A stretch of DNA of 64,000 nucleotides, from NCBI GenBank assembly GCA_035911095.1, contig JAMHWF010000071.1, positions 109,710 to 173,709 on the forward strand. Reading direction: 5' to 3'. The stretch's first letter is position 1, and every line of letters begins with the position of its first letter. The translations under genes and the position numbers were made by a program. A model generated the notes under the pieces. That model ran no database searches, had not been told where the DNA came from, and saw only the letters and a program-made list of their open reading frames with translations. Shown one piece after another: positions 37,420-45,977 of the stretch. This DNA is from JAMHWF01 sp035911095. GTDB lineage: Bacteria > Pseudomonadota > Gammaproteobacteria > Burkholderiales > Burkholderiaceae_C.

Positions 37420-38160
37420 CTAGGTGCCGGCCTGGCCTCGACCCGGGGCGTTCGGCGCCAGCGACGCGGCGATGGCGCGCGCGGCCTCCTGCAGCACTTC
37501 GGCCATCGCCTGCGCCTGCGCCTGCGGCGTGTCGGCAGCGAGCGGGCGCTCGAACGACTGCTCGCGCGCGATGCGCGGCGTCAACGCCGAGCCGGGTGCC
37601 TGCTCGGCGACCTGCCAGCGCAGCTGCGCGACGAGCCGGCCCTGCGGGCGCAGGGCGTCCAGCACGAGAAAGTCGACCTGCAATGTCTGCGGCGGCGTGC
37701 GGTCGGCGCAGTCGGCCTCGCAGATCCACCAGCCGGGCAGCGCCGCGCGCAGCGCGCTGGCGAAACCGCGCGAAGTCGCGACCTCGACGCGCTCGGCCCA
37801 GAAGGTGTTGGGCCAGTCGGCGAGCGTGCTCGCGTCGGCGCGGTAGCGCACGCGCCGCGCCACGAGGTACTCGGGCAGGCCCAAGCGCCGCAGTGCGAGT
37901 GCCGGCGCGTCGGGACGCAGCGCGATCGGCTCACCGCCCGTCAGCGCAGGCTGCGGCAGCGTCAGCAGCACCGGTGCGACGCGAGGCGTCGCGCAACCGG
38001 CCAGCCCCAGCCCCGCCGCCGCCAGCGCGAGACCGGCAAGCCGACCTGCGGCCTGGCGGCGGGCGGCATCCGGCGGCGGCAGGAGGGGTGGTGCTGCCGC
38101 ACCGCGCGCGGCTGGGACAGGGTGCGCAGGGTTCTTCCGCCGGTCCGGGGTCGTCGTCAT
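37420..38160 (-). CDS. ABC-type transport auxiliary lipoprotein (PqiC-like)
   Basis: Encodes about 246 residues. A lipobox (AAAGLGLAGC) places the lipidated Cys near residue 56, after an unusually long Pro/Ala-rich N-terminal stretch; a shorter internal start may be used. The mature part (YLVARRVRYRADASTLADWPNTFWAERVEV) resembles the PqiC/DUF330-type lipoprotein component of MCE transport systems. Its ATG overlaps the stop of the MlaD-like gene (ATGA), so it belongs to the lipid-transport operon. Confidence 0.82.
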   Translation of the reverse strand: MTTTPDRRKNPAHPVPAARGAAAPPLLPPPDAARRQAAGRLAGLALAAAGLGLAGCATPRVAPVLLTLPQPALTGGEPIALRPDAPALALRRLGLPEYLVARRVRYRADASTLADWPNTFWAERVEVATSRGFASALRAALPGWWICEADCADRTPPQTLQVDFLVLDALRPQGRLVAQLRWQVAEQAPGSALTPRIAREQSFERPLAADTPQAQAQAMAEVLQEAARAIAASLAPNAPGRGQAGT

Positions 38161-39143
38161 GGGCGTTCGGCTCCGAAGATCACCGCATTGGGTTGCTGTT
38201 CGAGCAGCTCGCTCCACTCGCGCAGCCCGCGTGCGGCCTGCGAGAGGTCGCGCAGCGCCGCCTCGAGATCACCACGCACCGGCGCGCCGGGGGCCGTCAG
38301 CTCGGCGATGCGCGCCATCGCCAGGCGGGCCGAGTCGGAGGCGTCGCGCGCGCCGTCGAGCGTGCGCTGCAGGTCGGGTTTCAGCCCCTCGACCGTGCCG
38401 CGCGTCGACTCCGACAGCTTGGTCATCGAGGCCGCCAGCGTGGTCACCGATGCGAGCGTGCGATCGGCATTCCCCTCGACGCGGCGGATCGCCTCGCCCG
38501 CGATGACCAGCGTCTTGCGCGCCTCGTCGGTGGTCGAGGCGAGCTCGCGAGCGGTCACCTCGAGGGTCGTCTGCGTGCCGTCGAGCGTGCGCTGCAGCGA
38601 GGCGAGCGTCGCGCGCAGCTCCTCGACGGTGTCGCGCAGCGGCAGCTCGGCGACCTGGTCGATCAGCGCACCGAAGCGGTCGCTCTGGGTCGGGATCTCG
38701 TCCTCGTGGTCGTGGCCGACGTAGTTGAGCGGGGCGCCCGGCATGAAGTCGAGGTCGATCGAGCGCTGACCGGTGACGAAGCTCTGCGCCACCATGCGCG
38801 CCCGCAGGCCGCGCTCGACCAGGGCCTTGACCGGCGTCGGCGCCGCAGCGTGGTCGCCGGTGCGCACCACGTCGGTCCGCAGGCCGAGCACGACCGGGAT
38901 GCGCGCCTCGCGCGTGTCCGGCTCGACCTCGATGCTGATGTCGTCGACGCGGCCGACCGAGACGCCGCGGAAGGTGACGGGCGCGCCCACGTACAGGCCG
39001 CTCACCGTACCCTGGAAGTAGACGATCGCGCGCATCTGGCGCTTGAACAGCGAGCTGCCGCTCAGCCACAGCGCGGCGAGCACCGCGAGCAGCACCGCGG
39101 TGAGCGCGAAGGCGCCGACGAGCAGGGCATTGCGTTTCATCAT
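38157..39143 (-). CDS. MlaD-family (MCE domain) lipid transport protein
   Basis: Encodes 328 residues. One N-terminal transmembrane helix (LLVGAFALTAVLLAVLAALWL) precedes a single MCE domain at about residues 40-120 (VYFQGTVSGLYVGAPVTFRGVSVGRVDDISIEV). A long helical C-terminal part (about 150-310, with LRATLASLQRTLDGTQTTLE and similar heptads) probably forms a coiled-coil needle across the periplasm. It moves phospholipids between membranes together with the permease and ATPase encoded upstream. Confidence 0.92.
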   Translation of the reverse strand: MMKRNALLVGAFALTAVLLAVLAALWLSGSSLFKRQMRAIVYFQGTVSGLYVGAPVTFRGVSVGRVDDISIEVEPDTREARIPVVLGLRTDVVRTGDHAAAPTPVKALVERGLRARMVAQSFVTGQRSIDLDFMPGAPLNYVGHDHEDEIPTQSDRFGALIDQVAELPLRDTVEELRATLASLQRTLDGTQTTLEVTARELASTTDEARKTLVIAGEAIRRVEGNADRTLASVTTLAASMTKLSESTRGTVEGLKPDLQRTLDGARDASDSARLAMARIAELTAPGAPVRGDLEAALRDLSQAARGLREWSELLEQQPNAVIFGAERP

Positions 39144-39922
39144 GGCGAGGGCCTGTTGGCGCCGGGCGTGGTCTCGGGCTCGGCTTCGCGGCGCAGGAAG
39201 GCCCGCACCGTCGGATGCTGCGCCTGTTCGCGCAGGTCGCGCGGGCTGCCGCGGGCGATCGGATGCTTGCTCTCGGCGTCGAGGAAGATCCCGTCGTCGG
39301 CGATCGCGAACAGGCTCGGCAACTCGTGGCTGACGATCACGACCGCCGCATTGCTGCGCTCGCGCAGCTCGAGGATCAGGTCGTCGAGGCGCTTCGAGCT
39401 GATCGGGTCGAGCCCGGCCGACGGCTCGTCGAGGAAGAGCAGCGGCGGCTCGGTCGCGATCGCGCGCGCCAGGCCTGCGCGCTTCTTCATGCCGCCGCTC
39501 AGCGCCGAAGGCATGAAGGCGGCGAACTCCGCCAGCCCGACCCAGCCCAGCACCTCGCGCGCGCGCGCCTCACGTGCCTCCGCGTCGAGCGTGCTGTGAC
39601 GCTCGAGCGGCAGACAGACGTTCTCGAGCACGCTCATCGACGACCACAGTGCCGCGCTCTGGAAGAGCATGCCGAAGCCGGCGCGCAGGCGCGAGCGCGT
39701 GGCCTCGTCGCTGTGCCAGAAGTCGGTGCCGCCGTAGCGCACGCTGCCGCCCTGCGGCGCGAGCAGGCCGACCAGGTGGCGCAGCAGCGTGCTCTTGCCG
39801 CAGCCGCTGCCGCCCATCACCGCGAAGATCGTGCCGCGCTCGACCGTGAACGAGATCCCTTTCTGGATCAGGCGGTCGCCGAAGCGCATTTCCAGGTCCT
39901 CGACTTCGAGCAGCGCGGACAT
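39140..39922 (-). CDS. ABC transporter ATP-binding protein, MlaF-like
   Basis: Encodes 260 residues with Walker A VMGGSGCGKST, Q-loop FGMLFQSAALWSSMSVLENV, signature ALSGGMKKRAGLARAI and Walker B LLFLDEPSAGLDP; the LSGGM-x-K-R form is typical of MlaF/Mkl ATPases. Its stop overlaps the MlaD-like start (ATGA). It lies between the permease and MCE genes, the usual order of MCE systems. Confidence 0.95.
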   Translation of the reverse strand: MSALLEVEDLEMRFGDRLIQKGISFTVERGTIFAVMGGSGCGKSTLLRHLVGLLAPQGGSVRYGGTDFWHSDEATRSRLRAGFGMLFQSAALWSSMSVLENVCLPLERHSTLDAEAREARAREVLGWVGLAEFAAFMPSALSGGMKKRAGLARAIATEPPLLFLDEPSAGLDPISSKRLDDLILELRERSNAAVVIVSHELPSLFAIADDGIFLDAESKHPIARGSPRDLREQAQHPTVRAFLRREAEPETTPGANRPSP

Positions 39923-39989
39923 CAGCGTCCGGCTCCGGTGCCGCGGGGGCCGGGGCGGCGGGTGGCAGAGGGACGATCGCCCATGACGC

Positions 39990-40832
39990 TCAGATGCCCA
40001 GCGCGTCGGTGGCGATCGCGAAGGCGGAGTCGAGCGCGATCACGGCCACGATGCCGTAGACGACGGCCTGCGTCGTCGCGCGCCCGACGCCCGCCGCATG
40101 GCGGTCGGCGTTGATGCCGAAATAGCAGCCGATCATCCCGATCACCGCGCCGAAGACCAGCGACTTGAACGCGCCGAGCACGAAGTAGCTCCAGCGCAGC
40201 GACTCGAAGCTGCGGTCGATGTAGGCGCTGGGCGCCAGGTCGAGCATCGCCGAGGCGACGATCAGCCCGCCGCCGAGCCCCGCCGCGCAGGCGTAGACGT
40301 AGAGCAGCGGCAGCATCAGCAGCAGCGCCGCGATGCGTGGCATGACGAGGAACGAGGTGGGGTCGATGCCGAGCACCTCGAGCGCGTCGATCTCCTCGTT
40401 GGTCTGCATCGTCGCCAGCTCGGCGGCGAAGGCCGCGCCGGTGCGCCCGGCCATCACGACGGCGGTGATCACCGCGGCCATCTCGCGCGAGACCGCGATG
40501 CCGACCAGGTCGGCGACGTAGATCCCGGCGCCGAACTGCACCAGTTGCACCGCGCCGACGAACGCGAGGATCGCGCCGACCATCAGGTTGACCACGGTGA
40601 TGATCGGCAGCGCCCGTGCGCCGCTCTCGGCGAAGGCGCGGGAGATATCGACCGCGCGGGCGACGCCGCGGCCGCGCAGCGTGGCCGCCGTTGCCAGCAG
40701 CACCTGACCGAGGAACGCGACCGGGCGCAGCAGCCGCTGCTTGACGACCTGCGCCCAGCGGCCCGGCGACAGCCTCCGCGCGGCGGGCGCCGGCGCGGCC
40801 GGCGAGGCAGCGGGAGCGGGGGAGGAGGGCAA
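39990..40832 (-). CDS. MlaE-family ABC transporter permease
   Basis: Encodes about 280 residues, all family features present: VVNLMVGAILAFVGAVQLVQFGAG, VMAGRTGAAFAAELATMQTNEEIDALEVLGIDP (the coupling region to the ATPase) and FGAVIGMIGCYFGINADRHAAGVGRAT. No good ATG precedes the conserved part; TTG 40832 is a guess, and the true start could be some residues either way. It is the first gene of the lipid-transport operon, divergent from an MFS gene. Confidence 0.88.
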   Translation of the reverse strand: MPSSPAPAASPAAPAPAARRLSPGRWAQVVKQRLLRPVAFLGQVLLATAATLRGRGVARAVDISRAFAESGARALPIITVVNLMVGAILAFVGAVQLVQFGAGIYVADLVGIAVSREMAAVITAVVMAGRTGAAFAAELATMQTNEEIDALEVLGIDPTSFLVMPRIAALLLMLPLLYVYACAAGLGGGLIVASAMLDLAPSAYIDRSFESLRWSYFVLGAFKSLVFGAVIGMIGCYFGINADRHAAGVGRATTQAVVYGIVAVIALDSAFAIATDALGI

Positions 40833-40990
40833 CGGGGCGGCTTTCGGGAGGCGGTGGCGCCGTGCGCCGGCGGGGCGCGCGCGGGCGCGGCAAAGCCTAC
40901 CATCGCGCCGCGCGGGCCCGGGCGGACGCCCACGTCCGGCGCCGTGGGCTTTCGCCTGCGGCCGCCGGCCGCCGCCGAGGGCACCGGACA

Positions 40991-42280
40991 ATGCCGTCGA
41001 TGGACACCCGTGCCGCCGCGGCGGCGACCCCTGCGTCGCCGCCTGCGCCCGACCCGGCCGCTGGCGGCACCGCGGCCGTGGCGTTGCCGCGAGGCGCGAT
41101 CCTCGCGTTGTCGATGGGTGGTTTCTGCAGCGCGATCTCGCTGCGCGTCAGCGACGCGCTGCTGCCGCGCCTGGCCGATACCTTCGCCGTCTCGATCGGC
41201 TCCGCCGCCTCGGTGGTCACCGTTTTCGCGCTCGCCTACGGCATCGCGCAGCTCTTCTTCGGCCCGGTCGGCGACCGCTACGGCAAGTACCGCGTGATCG
41301 CCTGGGGCGCGACGGCCTGTGTCGCGAGCGCGATGCTGTGCGCGCTCGCGCCGGGCTTCGAGGCCCTGCTCGGCGCGCGCCTCGTCGCCGGCGCGACCGC
41401 GGCCTCGATCATCCCGCTCGCGATGGCGTGGATCGGCGACGTCGTGCCCTATGCCGAACGCCAGCCGGTGCTGGCCCGCTTCCTGATCGGCCAGATCCTC
41501 GGCATCTCGGGCGGCGTCGTGCTCGGCGGCTATGCGGCCGACCACCTCGACTGGCGCACGCCCTTCGCGGTGATCGCGGCGCTGTTCGCGTGCAACGCCC
41601 TCGTCCTGCTGCGCATCCACCGGCGCCTGCCGGCCGCGGCGCGGCGCACCGGGGCCGGCGGCTTCAGCCCGCGGCGCATGGCCGGCGAGTTCGGCCAGGT
41701 GCTCGCGAGGCCCTGGGCCCGGCGCGTGCTGCTCACGGTCTTCATCGAGGGCCTGGGGCTGTTCGGCGCCTTCGCCTTCGTCGCGACCCACCTGCACCAG
41801 CGCTTCGGCCTCGGCCTGGCCGCCGCCGGCGGCATCGTGATGGTCTACGGCCTCGGCGGGCTGCTGTTCGCGCTCGTCGCGGGCCGCCTGGTGCGCCGGC
41901 TCGGCGAATCGGGCCTCACCGCCTGGGGCGCGGTGCTGATCGCGGCCTCGCTTGCCGCGGTGGCCTTCGCCCCGTCGTGGCCAGTGGCGGTGCCGGCCTG
42001 CTTCGTCTGCGGCCTCGGCTTCTACATGCTGCACAACACCTTGCAGATCAACGCCACGCAGATGGCGCCCGAGCGGCGCGGGGCGGCGGTCTCGTCCTTC
42101 GCCTCCTGCTTCTTCCTCGGCCAGGCGGCGGGCGTGGCGCTGGCCGGCTTCGCCGTCTCGCGCATCGGCACCGGGCCGACGATCGCGCTCGGTGGCGTGG
42201 TCGTGCTGGCCGTCGGGCTCAACTTCGCGCGCATGCGGCGGCGCCCGGCGACACAGGGCGCCGGCCAGCCCGCGCGCTGA
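40991..42280 (+). CDS. MFS transporter
   Basis: Encodes 429 residues with about 12 hydrophobic helices after an Ala/Pro-rich N-terminal tail. Motif A is GPVGDRYGKYRVIAWG, and the TM4-TM5 region reads GARLVAGATAASIIPLAMAWIGDVVPY. It resembles sugar- or drug-efflux MFS proteins of the AraJ/YdhP style, but substrate cannot be assigned. An alternative ATG at 41000 would shorten the tail by three residues. Confidence 0.87.
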   Translation: MPSMDTRAAAAATPASPPAPDPAAGGTAAVALPRGAILALSMGGFCSAISLRVSDALLPRLADTFAVSIGSAASVVTVFALAYGIAQLFFGPVGDRYGKYRVIAWGATACVASAMLCALAPGFEALLGARLVAGATAASIIPLAMAWIGDVVPYAERQPVLARFLIGQILGISGGVVLGGYAADHLDWRTPFAVIAALFACNALVLLRIHRRLPAAARRTGAGGFSPRRMAGEFGQVLARPWARRVLLTVFIEGLGLFGAFAFVATHLHQRFGLGLAAAGGIVMVYGLGGLLFALVAGRLVRRLGESGLTAWGAVLIAASLAAVAFAPSWPVAVPACFVCGLGFYMLHNTLQINATQMAPERRGAAVSSFASCFFLGQAAGVALAGFAVSRIGTGPTIALGGVVVLAVGLNFARMRRRPATQGAGQPAR

Positions 42281-42316
42281 CCCGCGCGGCGGCGGGTTCG
42301 ACCGCCGGCACGCCGA

Positions 42317-42322
42317 TATACT
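42317..42322 (+). promoter_or_regulatory. -10 element of the metX promoter
   Basis: TATACT is a five-of-six match to the -10 consensus. Initiation seven to eight bases downstream would fall at about 42329-42330, exactly where the riboswitch aptamer begins. The -35 region is weak (TTCGAC at 42297-42302 would give only 14 bases of spacing). Confidence 0.6.
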
Positions 42323-42329
42323 CCGCCCC

Positions 42330-42381
42330 AGCGCCGATTTGCTCCGGCTTGCGGGCGCTCTACAAATGCCGCTAAAAGAGG
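42330..42381 (+). promoter_or_regulatory. SAM-II riboswitch aptamer
   Basis: The sequence follows the known SAM-II (metA) aptamer almost block by block: P1 AGCGCC (42330-42335) with GGCGCT (42354-42359), the loop GATTT...CCG...TTGC, the linker ACAAATG and the 3' block GCTAAAAGAGG (42371-42381). SAM-II aptamers bind S-adenosylmethionine in an H-type pseudoknot and switch off methionine synthesis genes; metX directly downstream is a standard target. The assignment rests on my comparison with the remembered reference sequence, not on a covariance search. Confidence 0.85.
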
Positions 42382-42389
42382 TTCGCCCG

Positions 42390-42427
42390 CCCGGCGTCCG
42401 CTTGCAGCGGCGCCGGGTTTCTCGTTT
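42390..42427 (+). terminator. Riboswitch-controlled terminator before metX
   Basis: CCCGGCG (42390-42396) pairs with CGCCGGG (42411-42417), with an inner CCGC-ttgca-GCGG helix, followed by the T-rich TTTCTCGTTT. A competing helix is possible: GCGGGCG (42351-42357, 3' side of P1) with CGCCCGC (42384-42390), extended by CCGG (42344-42347) with CCGG (42391-42394), which breaks the terminator. SAM binding would therefore favour termination. Confidence 0.75.
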
Positions 42428-42439
42428 CGGGCGCGCGCG

Positions 42440-43609
42440 ATGTCGTCGATCGGAATCGTCACTCCCCAGTCGCTGCACTTCAGCGAGCCGCTCGCGCTGC
42501 GCAGCGGCGCGGTGCTGCGCGACTACCAGCTCACCTACGAGAGCTACGGCCAGCTGGACGCGGCGCGCTCCAACGTCGTGCTGGTCTGCCATGCGCTCAA
42601 CGCGAGCCACCACGTGGCCGGCACGCACGCGGGCAAGCCGAAGAGCGAGGGCTGGTGGGACAACCTGATCGGCCCCGGCAAGCCGCTGGACACCAACCGC
42701 TTCTTCGTCCTTTGCGTCAACAACCTCGGCTCCTGCTTCGGCTCGACCGGGCCGATGCATGTCAACCCGGCGACCGGCCGCGCCTGGGGCGCGGACTTTC
42801 CGGTGGTGACGGTCGAGGACTGGGTCGACGCGCAGGCGCGCCTGCTCGACGCGCTGGGCATCGGCCGCCTGGCCGCGGTGATCGGCGGCAGCCTGGGCGG
42901 CATGCAGGCGCTCGACTGGTCGCTGCGCCACGCCGATCGGGTCGGCCACTGCATCGCGATCGCGACGGCGCCGAACCTCTCGGCGCAGAACATCGCGTTC
43001 AACGAGGTGGCGCGGCGCGCGATCGTCACCGACCCGGAGTTCCACGGCGGCCACTACTACGAGCACGGCGTGGTGCCACGGCGTGGCCTGCGCGTGGCGC
43101 GCATGATCGGCCACATCACCTACCTCAGCGACGACGTGATGGCCGAGAAGTTCGGCCGCCAGCTGCGCGCCGCCGAGCTCGGCTACAGCACGCAGGAGAT
43201 CGAGTTCCAGGTCGAGAGCTACCTGCGCCACCAGGGCGACAAGTTCAGCGAGTACTTCGACGCCAACACCTACCTGCTGATCACGCGCGTGCTCGACTAC
43301 TTCGACCCGGCCGGCGCCCATGGCGGCGACCTCTCGCGCGCGTTCGCCCGCGCCCGGGCGAAGTTCCTCGTCGTCAGCTTCACCACCGACTGGCGCTTCT
43401 CGCCGCTGCGCGCGCGCGAGATCGTCAAGGCCCTGCTCGACAACCGGCTCGACCTCAGCTACGCCGAGATCGACGCGCCGCACGGCCACGACGCCTTCCT
43501 GCTCGACGACGCGCGCTACCACGGCGTGCTGCGCGCGCGCTTCGAGCGCATCGCGCGCGAGCTCGACGCCGCGCCGCAGACGGCGTCGACCCTGAGGGTG
43601 GCGGTATGA
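42440..43609 (+). CDS. metX: Homoserine O-acyltransferase
   Basis: Encodes 389 residues of the MetX alpha/beta-hydrolase family. The nucleophile elbow is VIGGSLGGMQALDWSL, the Asp lies in FTTDWRFSP and the His in APHGHDAFLLD. It activates homoserine for methionine synthesis. Many proteobacterial MetX proteins use succinyl-CoA rather than acetyl-CoA, and this cannot be decided by eye. Expression is expected to fall when SAM is abundant because of the upstream SAM-II element. metW follows after 69 bases. Confidence 0.95.
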   Translation: MSSIGIVTPQSLHFSEPLALRSGAVLRDYQLTYESYGQLDAARSNVVLVCHALNASHHVAGTHAGKPKSEGWWDNLIGPGKPLDTNRFFVLCVNNLGSCFGSTGPMHVNPATGRAWGADFPVVTVEDWVDAQARLLDALGIGRLAAVIGGSLGGMQALDWSLRHADRVGHCIAIATAPNLSAQNIAFNEVARRAIVTDPEFHGGHYYEHGVVPRRGLRVARMIGHITYLSDDVMAEKFGRQLRAAELGYSTQEIEFQVESYLRHQGDKFSEYFDANTYLLITRVLDYFDPAGAHGGDLSRAFARARAKFLVVSFTTDWRFSPLRAREIVKALLDNRLDLSYAEIDAPHGHDAFLLDDARYHGVLRARFERIARELDAAPQTASTLRVAV

Positions 43610-43678
43610 ACCGGGCCGAGCGCAGGGCCGGATCCCCTCGGGGGATCGACCGGCGTACCCGCCGGGCGAGGGGTCGAC

Positions 43679-44263
43679 ATGAGTGAACGCCGCGACCTCG
43701 AATTGATTGCCGACATGGTCCCGCCCGGCTCGCGGGTGCTCGACCTCGGCTGCGGCAACGGCGAACTGCTCGCGCTGCTGCGCGACCGGCGTGGCTGCAG
43801 CGGCTACGGCATCGAGATCGCCGACGCCAACGTGCTGGCCAGCGAGCAGCGCGGCGTCAACGTGATCCAGTACGACCTCGAGGCGGGCCTCGCGCTCTTC
43901 GCCGACCAGAGCTTCGACGTCGTGCTGCAGCTCGACACGCTGCAGAACCTGCGCCACATCCAGCGCATGCTGGTCGAGACGGCACGCGTCGGGCGCACCG
44001 GCATCGTCAGCTTCCCGAACTTCGCGCACTGGCCGAACCGCGTGCGCGTGCTGGGCGGGCGCATGCCGGTGACCAAGACGCTGCCCTACGAGTGGTACGA
44101 CACACCGAACATCCGCGTCGGCACCTATGCCGACTTCGAGGTGCTGGCGCGCAAGGAAGGCCTGCGCATCGACGACAGCTTCGGCCTGCATGACGGGCGC
44201 GTCGTCCGGCGCTGGCCGAACTTGAGGGCGAATACCGCGGTCTTCCGCTTTTCCCGCGCCTGA
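43679..44263 (+). CDS. metW: Methionine biosynthesis protein MetW
   Basis: Encodes 194 residues, full length for the family: a SAM-binding methyltransferase-like fold with VPPGSRVLDLGCGNGELLALL (motif I), FDVVLQLDTLQNLRHIQRML and SFPNFAHWPNRVRVLGGRMPVTK, ending in LPYEWYDTPNIRVGTYADFE ... NTAVFRFSRA. It accompanies metX throughout betaproteobacteria and is needed for full MetX function in the cases studied. Its 3' end is partly duplicated 2.8 kb downstream (47101-47238), and no clear terminator follows this intact copy. Confidence 0.95.
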   Translation: MSERRDLELIADMVPPGSRVLDLGCGNGELLALLRDRRGCSGYGIEIADANVLASEQRGVNVIQYDLEAGLALFADQSFDVVLQLDTLQNLRHIQRMLVETARVGRTGIVSFPNFAHWPNRVRVLGGRMPVTKTLPYEWYDTPNIRVGTYADFEVLARKEGLRIDDSFGLHDGRVVRRWPNLRANTAVFRFSRA

Positions 44264-44394
44264 CGGAAGGCAGCGACCGAGGCTGCAGGTATTCCACGGA
44301 GGGGTCCGCTTCGTTGCGCGGAGCCCCCCCAAGCGCCGCCGGCTCGGCTTGAATCGCGAGGTTGCGAACCGCACCCCGCTGAAGACGCCGGGCC

Positions 44395-45861
44395 ATGTTG
44401 AGCCAAGCCAAGTACCTGACCGCCGCAGGCTTGCTGGAGTACGCCCTCCAGCTGGTGCTGCCGGTCTTCCTGGTGCGCGCGCTCAGCGTCGACGACTTCG
44501 CCAGCTACCGGTTCCTCGGCTTGCTGCTGGGCACCGCCACCGCGAGCCTGCTGTTCGGCATGCCGGGCAGCCTGAGCTACTTCCTGCCGCGCCTCGCTGA
44601 GCGCGAGAAGGCGGCCTACGCCGCGCAGACCCTGCTGTTCAGCCTGCTGATGGGCGGCATGGCGGCCGGCTTCGTCGCGACCGCGGTCTGGGCCGCGCCT
44701 TCGGCCGGGGCGCTGGCCTTGCTGCCGGCCGCGCATGTGGCGGTGTATGCGCTGCTGATCTTCCAGTTCGCGTCGATGCCGCTCGACGGCCTGCCGCTGG
44801 CGCTGGGCCAGGTGCGAGGCCAGGCCCTGGTGAACGCGGTGGCGGCCGTGGTGCGCGTCGCGGCGGTCGCCACCGGCGCCTGGATCGGCAGCATCGAGGC
44901 GGTCTGCTGGGCGATGGTGGTGTTCGCGTTCACCCGCTGCGCGCTGCTCGGGCTCTACCTGGTTCGCCACCTGCCGCTGCGCGGGCTCGACCTGCAGCGC
45001 GCGCGACTGCGCGACCAGCTCGGCTACGCCCTGCCGTTCGGCCTGGCGGCAGCGTTCTACATGCTGCGCGGCCAGGCCGAGCAGTGGATCGCCGCCGGCA
45101 TGCTGAGCGCGGCCGACTACGCCGCGGTGTCGATCGCCGCGGTGGTGACGCCGTTCGTGCTGATGCTGCGCGGCTCGCTGTCGCGCGCGGTCGTGCCGGC
45201 GCTGAACCGGCTGGCCCATGAGCAGCGCACGCCGGCGATGCTGACCCTGAACGGGCGCACCAACATCGCCGCGACGGCGCTGCTGGTGCCGTTGATCGCC
45301 TTCGTCTTCACCTTCGCCGACGCGATCGTCCTCACGATCTACACCGAGCGCTACGCGGCCGCCGCCGGCGTGATGCGGGTGATCTGCATCGGCCTGCTCG
45401 CCTACTGCGTCGAGTTCGCCAGCCTCAACGCCTGCTTCCGCATCGGCCGCCGGGTGGCGGTGTTCGACGGCCTGCTGCTGCTGCTGTCGGTCGGCATCAG
45501 CATCACGCTGACCCACTGGATCGGCCTGCAGGGCGCGGTGGCCGGCAGCGCGCTGGGGCTGTACCTGGGGGCCGCGTTCGGCGCCTGGCTGGCGTCGCGC
45601 CAGCTCGGCCTGCCGGTGTCCGCGCTGATGAACTGGGGCGTGGTTGCCCGCTACGGGCTGGCCGGTGTCGCCGCCGCTGCGCTCGGTGGCGCGGCGCTGC
45701 AATGGTGGCGCGCCGACCACGCGTTGTGGCTGGCCAGCCTCGCGGCGGCGCCGGTGTTCGGGGCGGCCTACCTGCTGGCGCTGCGCGTCCTCGGTCTGCG
45801 CCTGCGGCCCGAGCGCGGCGACGACACGCCCGATGTCGCCGGCCACGAGGCGCTCGTCTGA
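44395..45861 (+). CDS. Polysaccharide/oligosaccharide flippase (Wzx-like)
   Basis: Encodes 488 residues with about 14 hydrophobic helices and the early charged-polar motif VFLVRALSVDDFASYRFLGLLLG typical of Wzx and related lipid-linked sugar flippases. FYMLRGQAEQWIAAGMLSAADYAAVSIA is the mid-protein repeat of the same helix-pair type. It would move a lipid-linked glycan across the inner membrane. A glycosyltransferase gene follows 116 bases later; no polymerase or ligase is nearby, so the cassette is incomplete or serves a distant locus. Confidence 0.85.
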   Translation: MLSQAKYLTAAGLLEYALQLVLPVFLVRALSVDDFASYRFLGLLLGTATASLLFGMPGSLSYFLPRLAEREKAAYAAQTLLFSLLMGGMAAGFVATAVWAAPSAGALALLPAAHVAVYALLIFQFASMPLDGLPLALGQVRGQALVNAVAAVVRVAAVATGAWIGSIEAVCWAMVVFAFTRCALLGLYLVRHLPLRGLDLQRARLRDQLGYALPFGLAAAFYMLRGQAEQWIAAGMLSAADYAAVSIAAVVTPFVLMLRGSLSRAVVPALNRLAHEQRTPAMLTLNGRTNIAATALLVPLIAFVFTFADAIVLTIYTERYAAAAGVMRVICIGLLAYCVEFASLNACFRIGRRVAVFDGLLLLLSVGISITLTHWIGLQGAVAGSALGLYLGAAFGAWLASRQLGLPVSALMNWGVVARYGLAGVAAAALGGAALQWWRADHALWLASLAAAPVFGAAYLLALRVLGLRLRPERGDDTPDVAGHEALV

Positions 45862-45977
45862 CCACCACCGCTCGCCCCTCCGCAAGCCTCACCGACCCCT
45901 CAACCCAACGAGCGGCGAACCACGCCGCCGTTTCCCTGCTGTTTCTCGGCTGTTCCTCCACCTCCGCCAGGCACGTC

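Noticed and set aside
43606..43686. Small frame between metX and metW starting at ATG 43606
   Set aside because: Arg-rich 26-codon frame out of frame with metW, without a supporting ribosome site.
40583..44374. A 1,263-codon minus-strand frame across an MFS gene, metX and metW
   Set aside because: Shadow frame crossing the SAM-II element and three well-supported plus-strand features.
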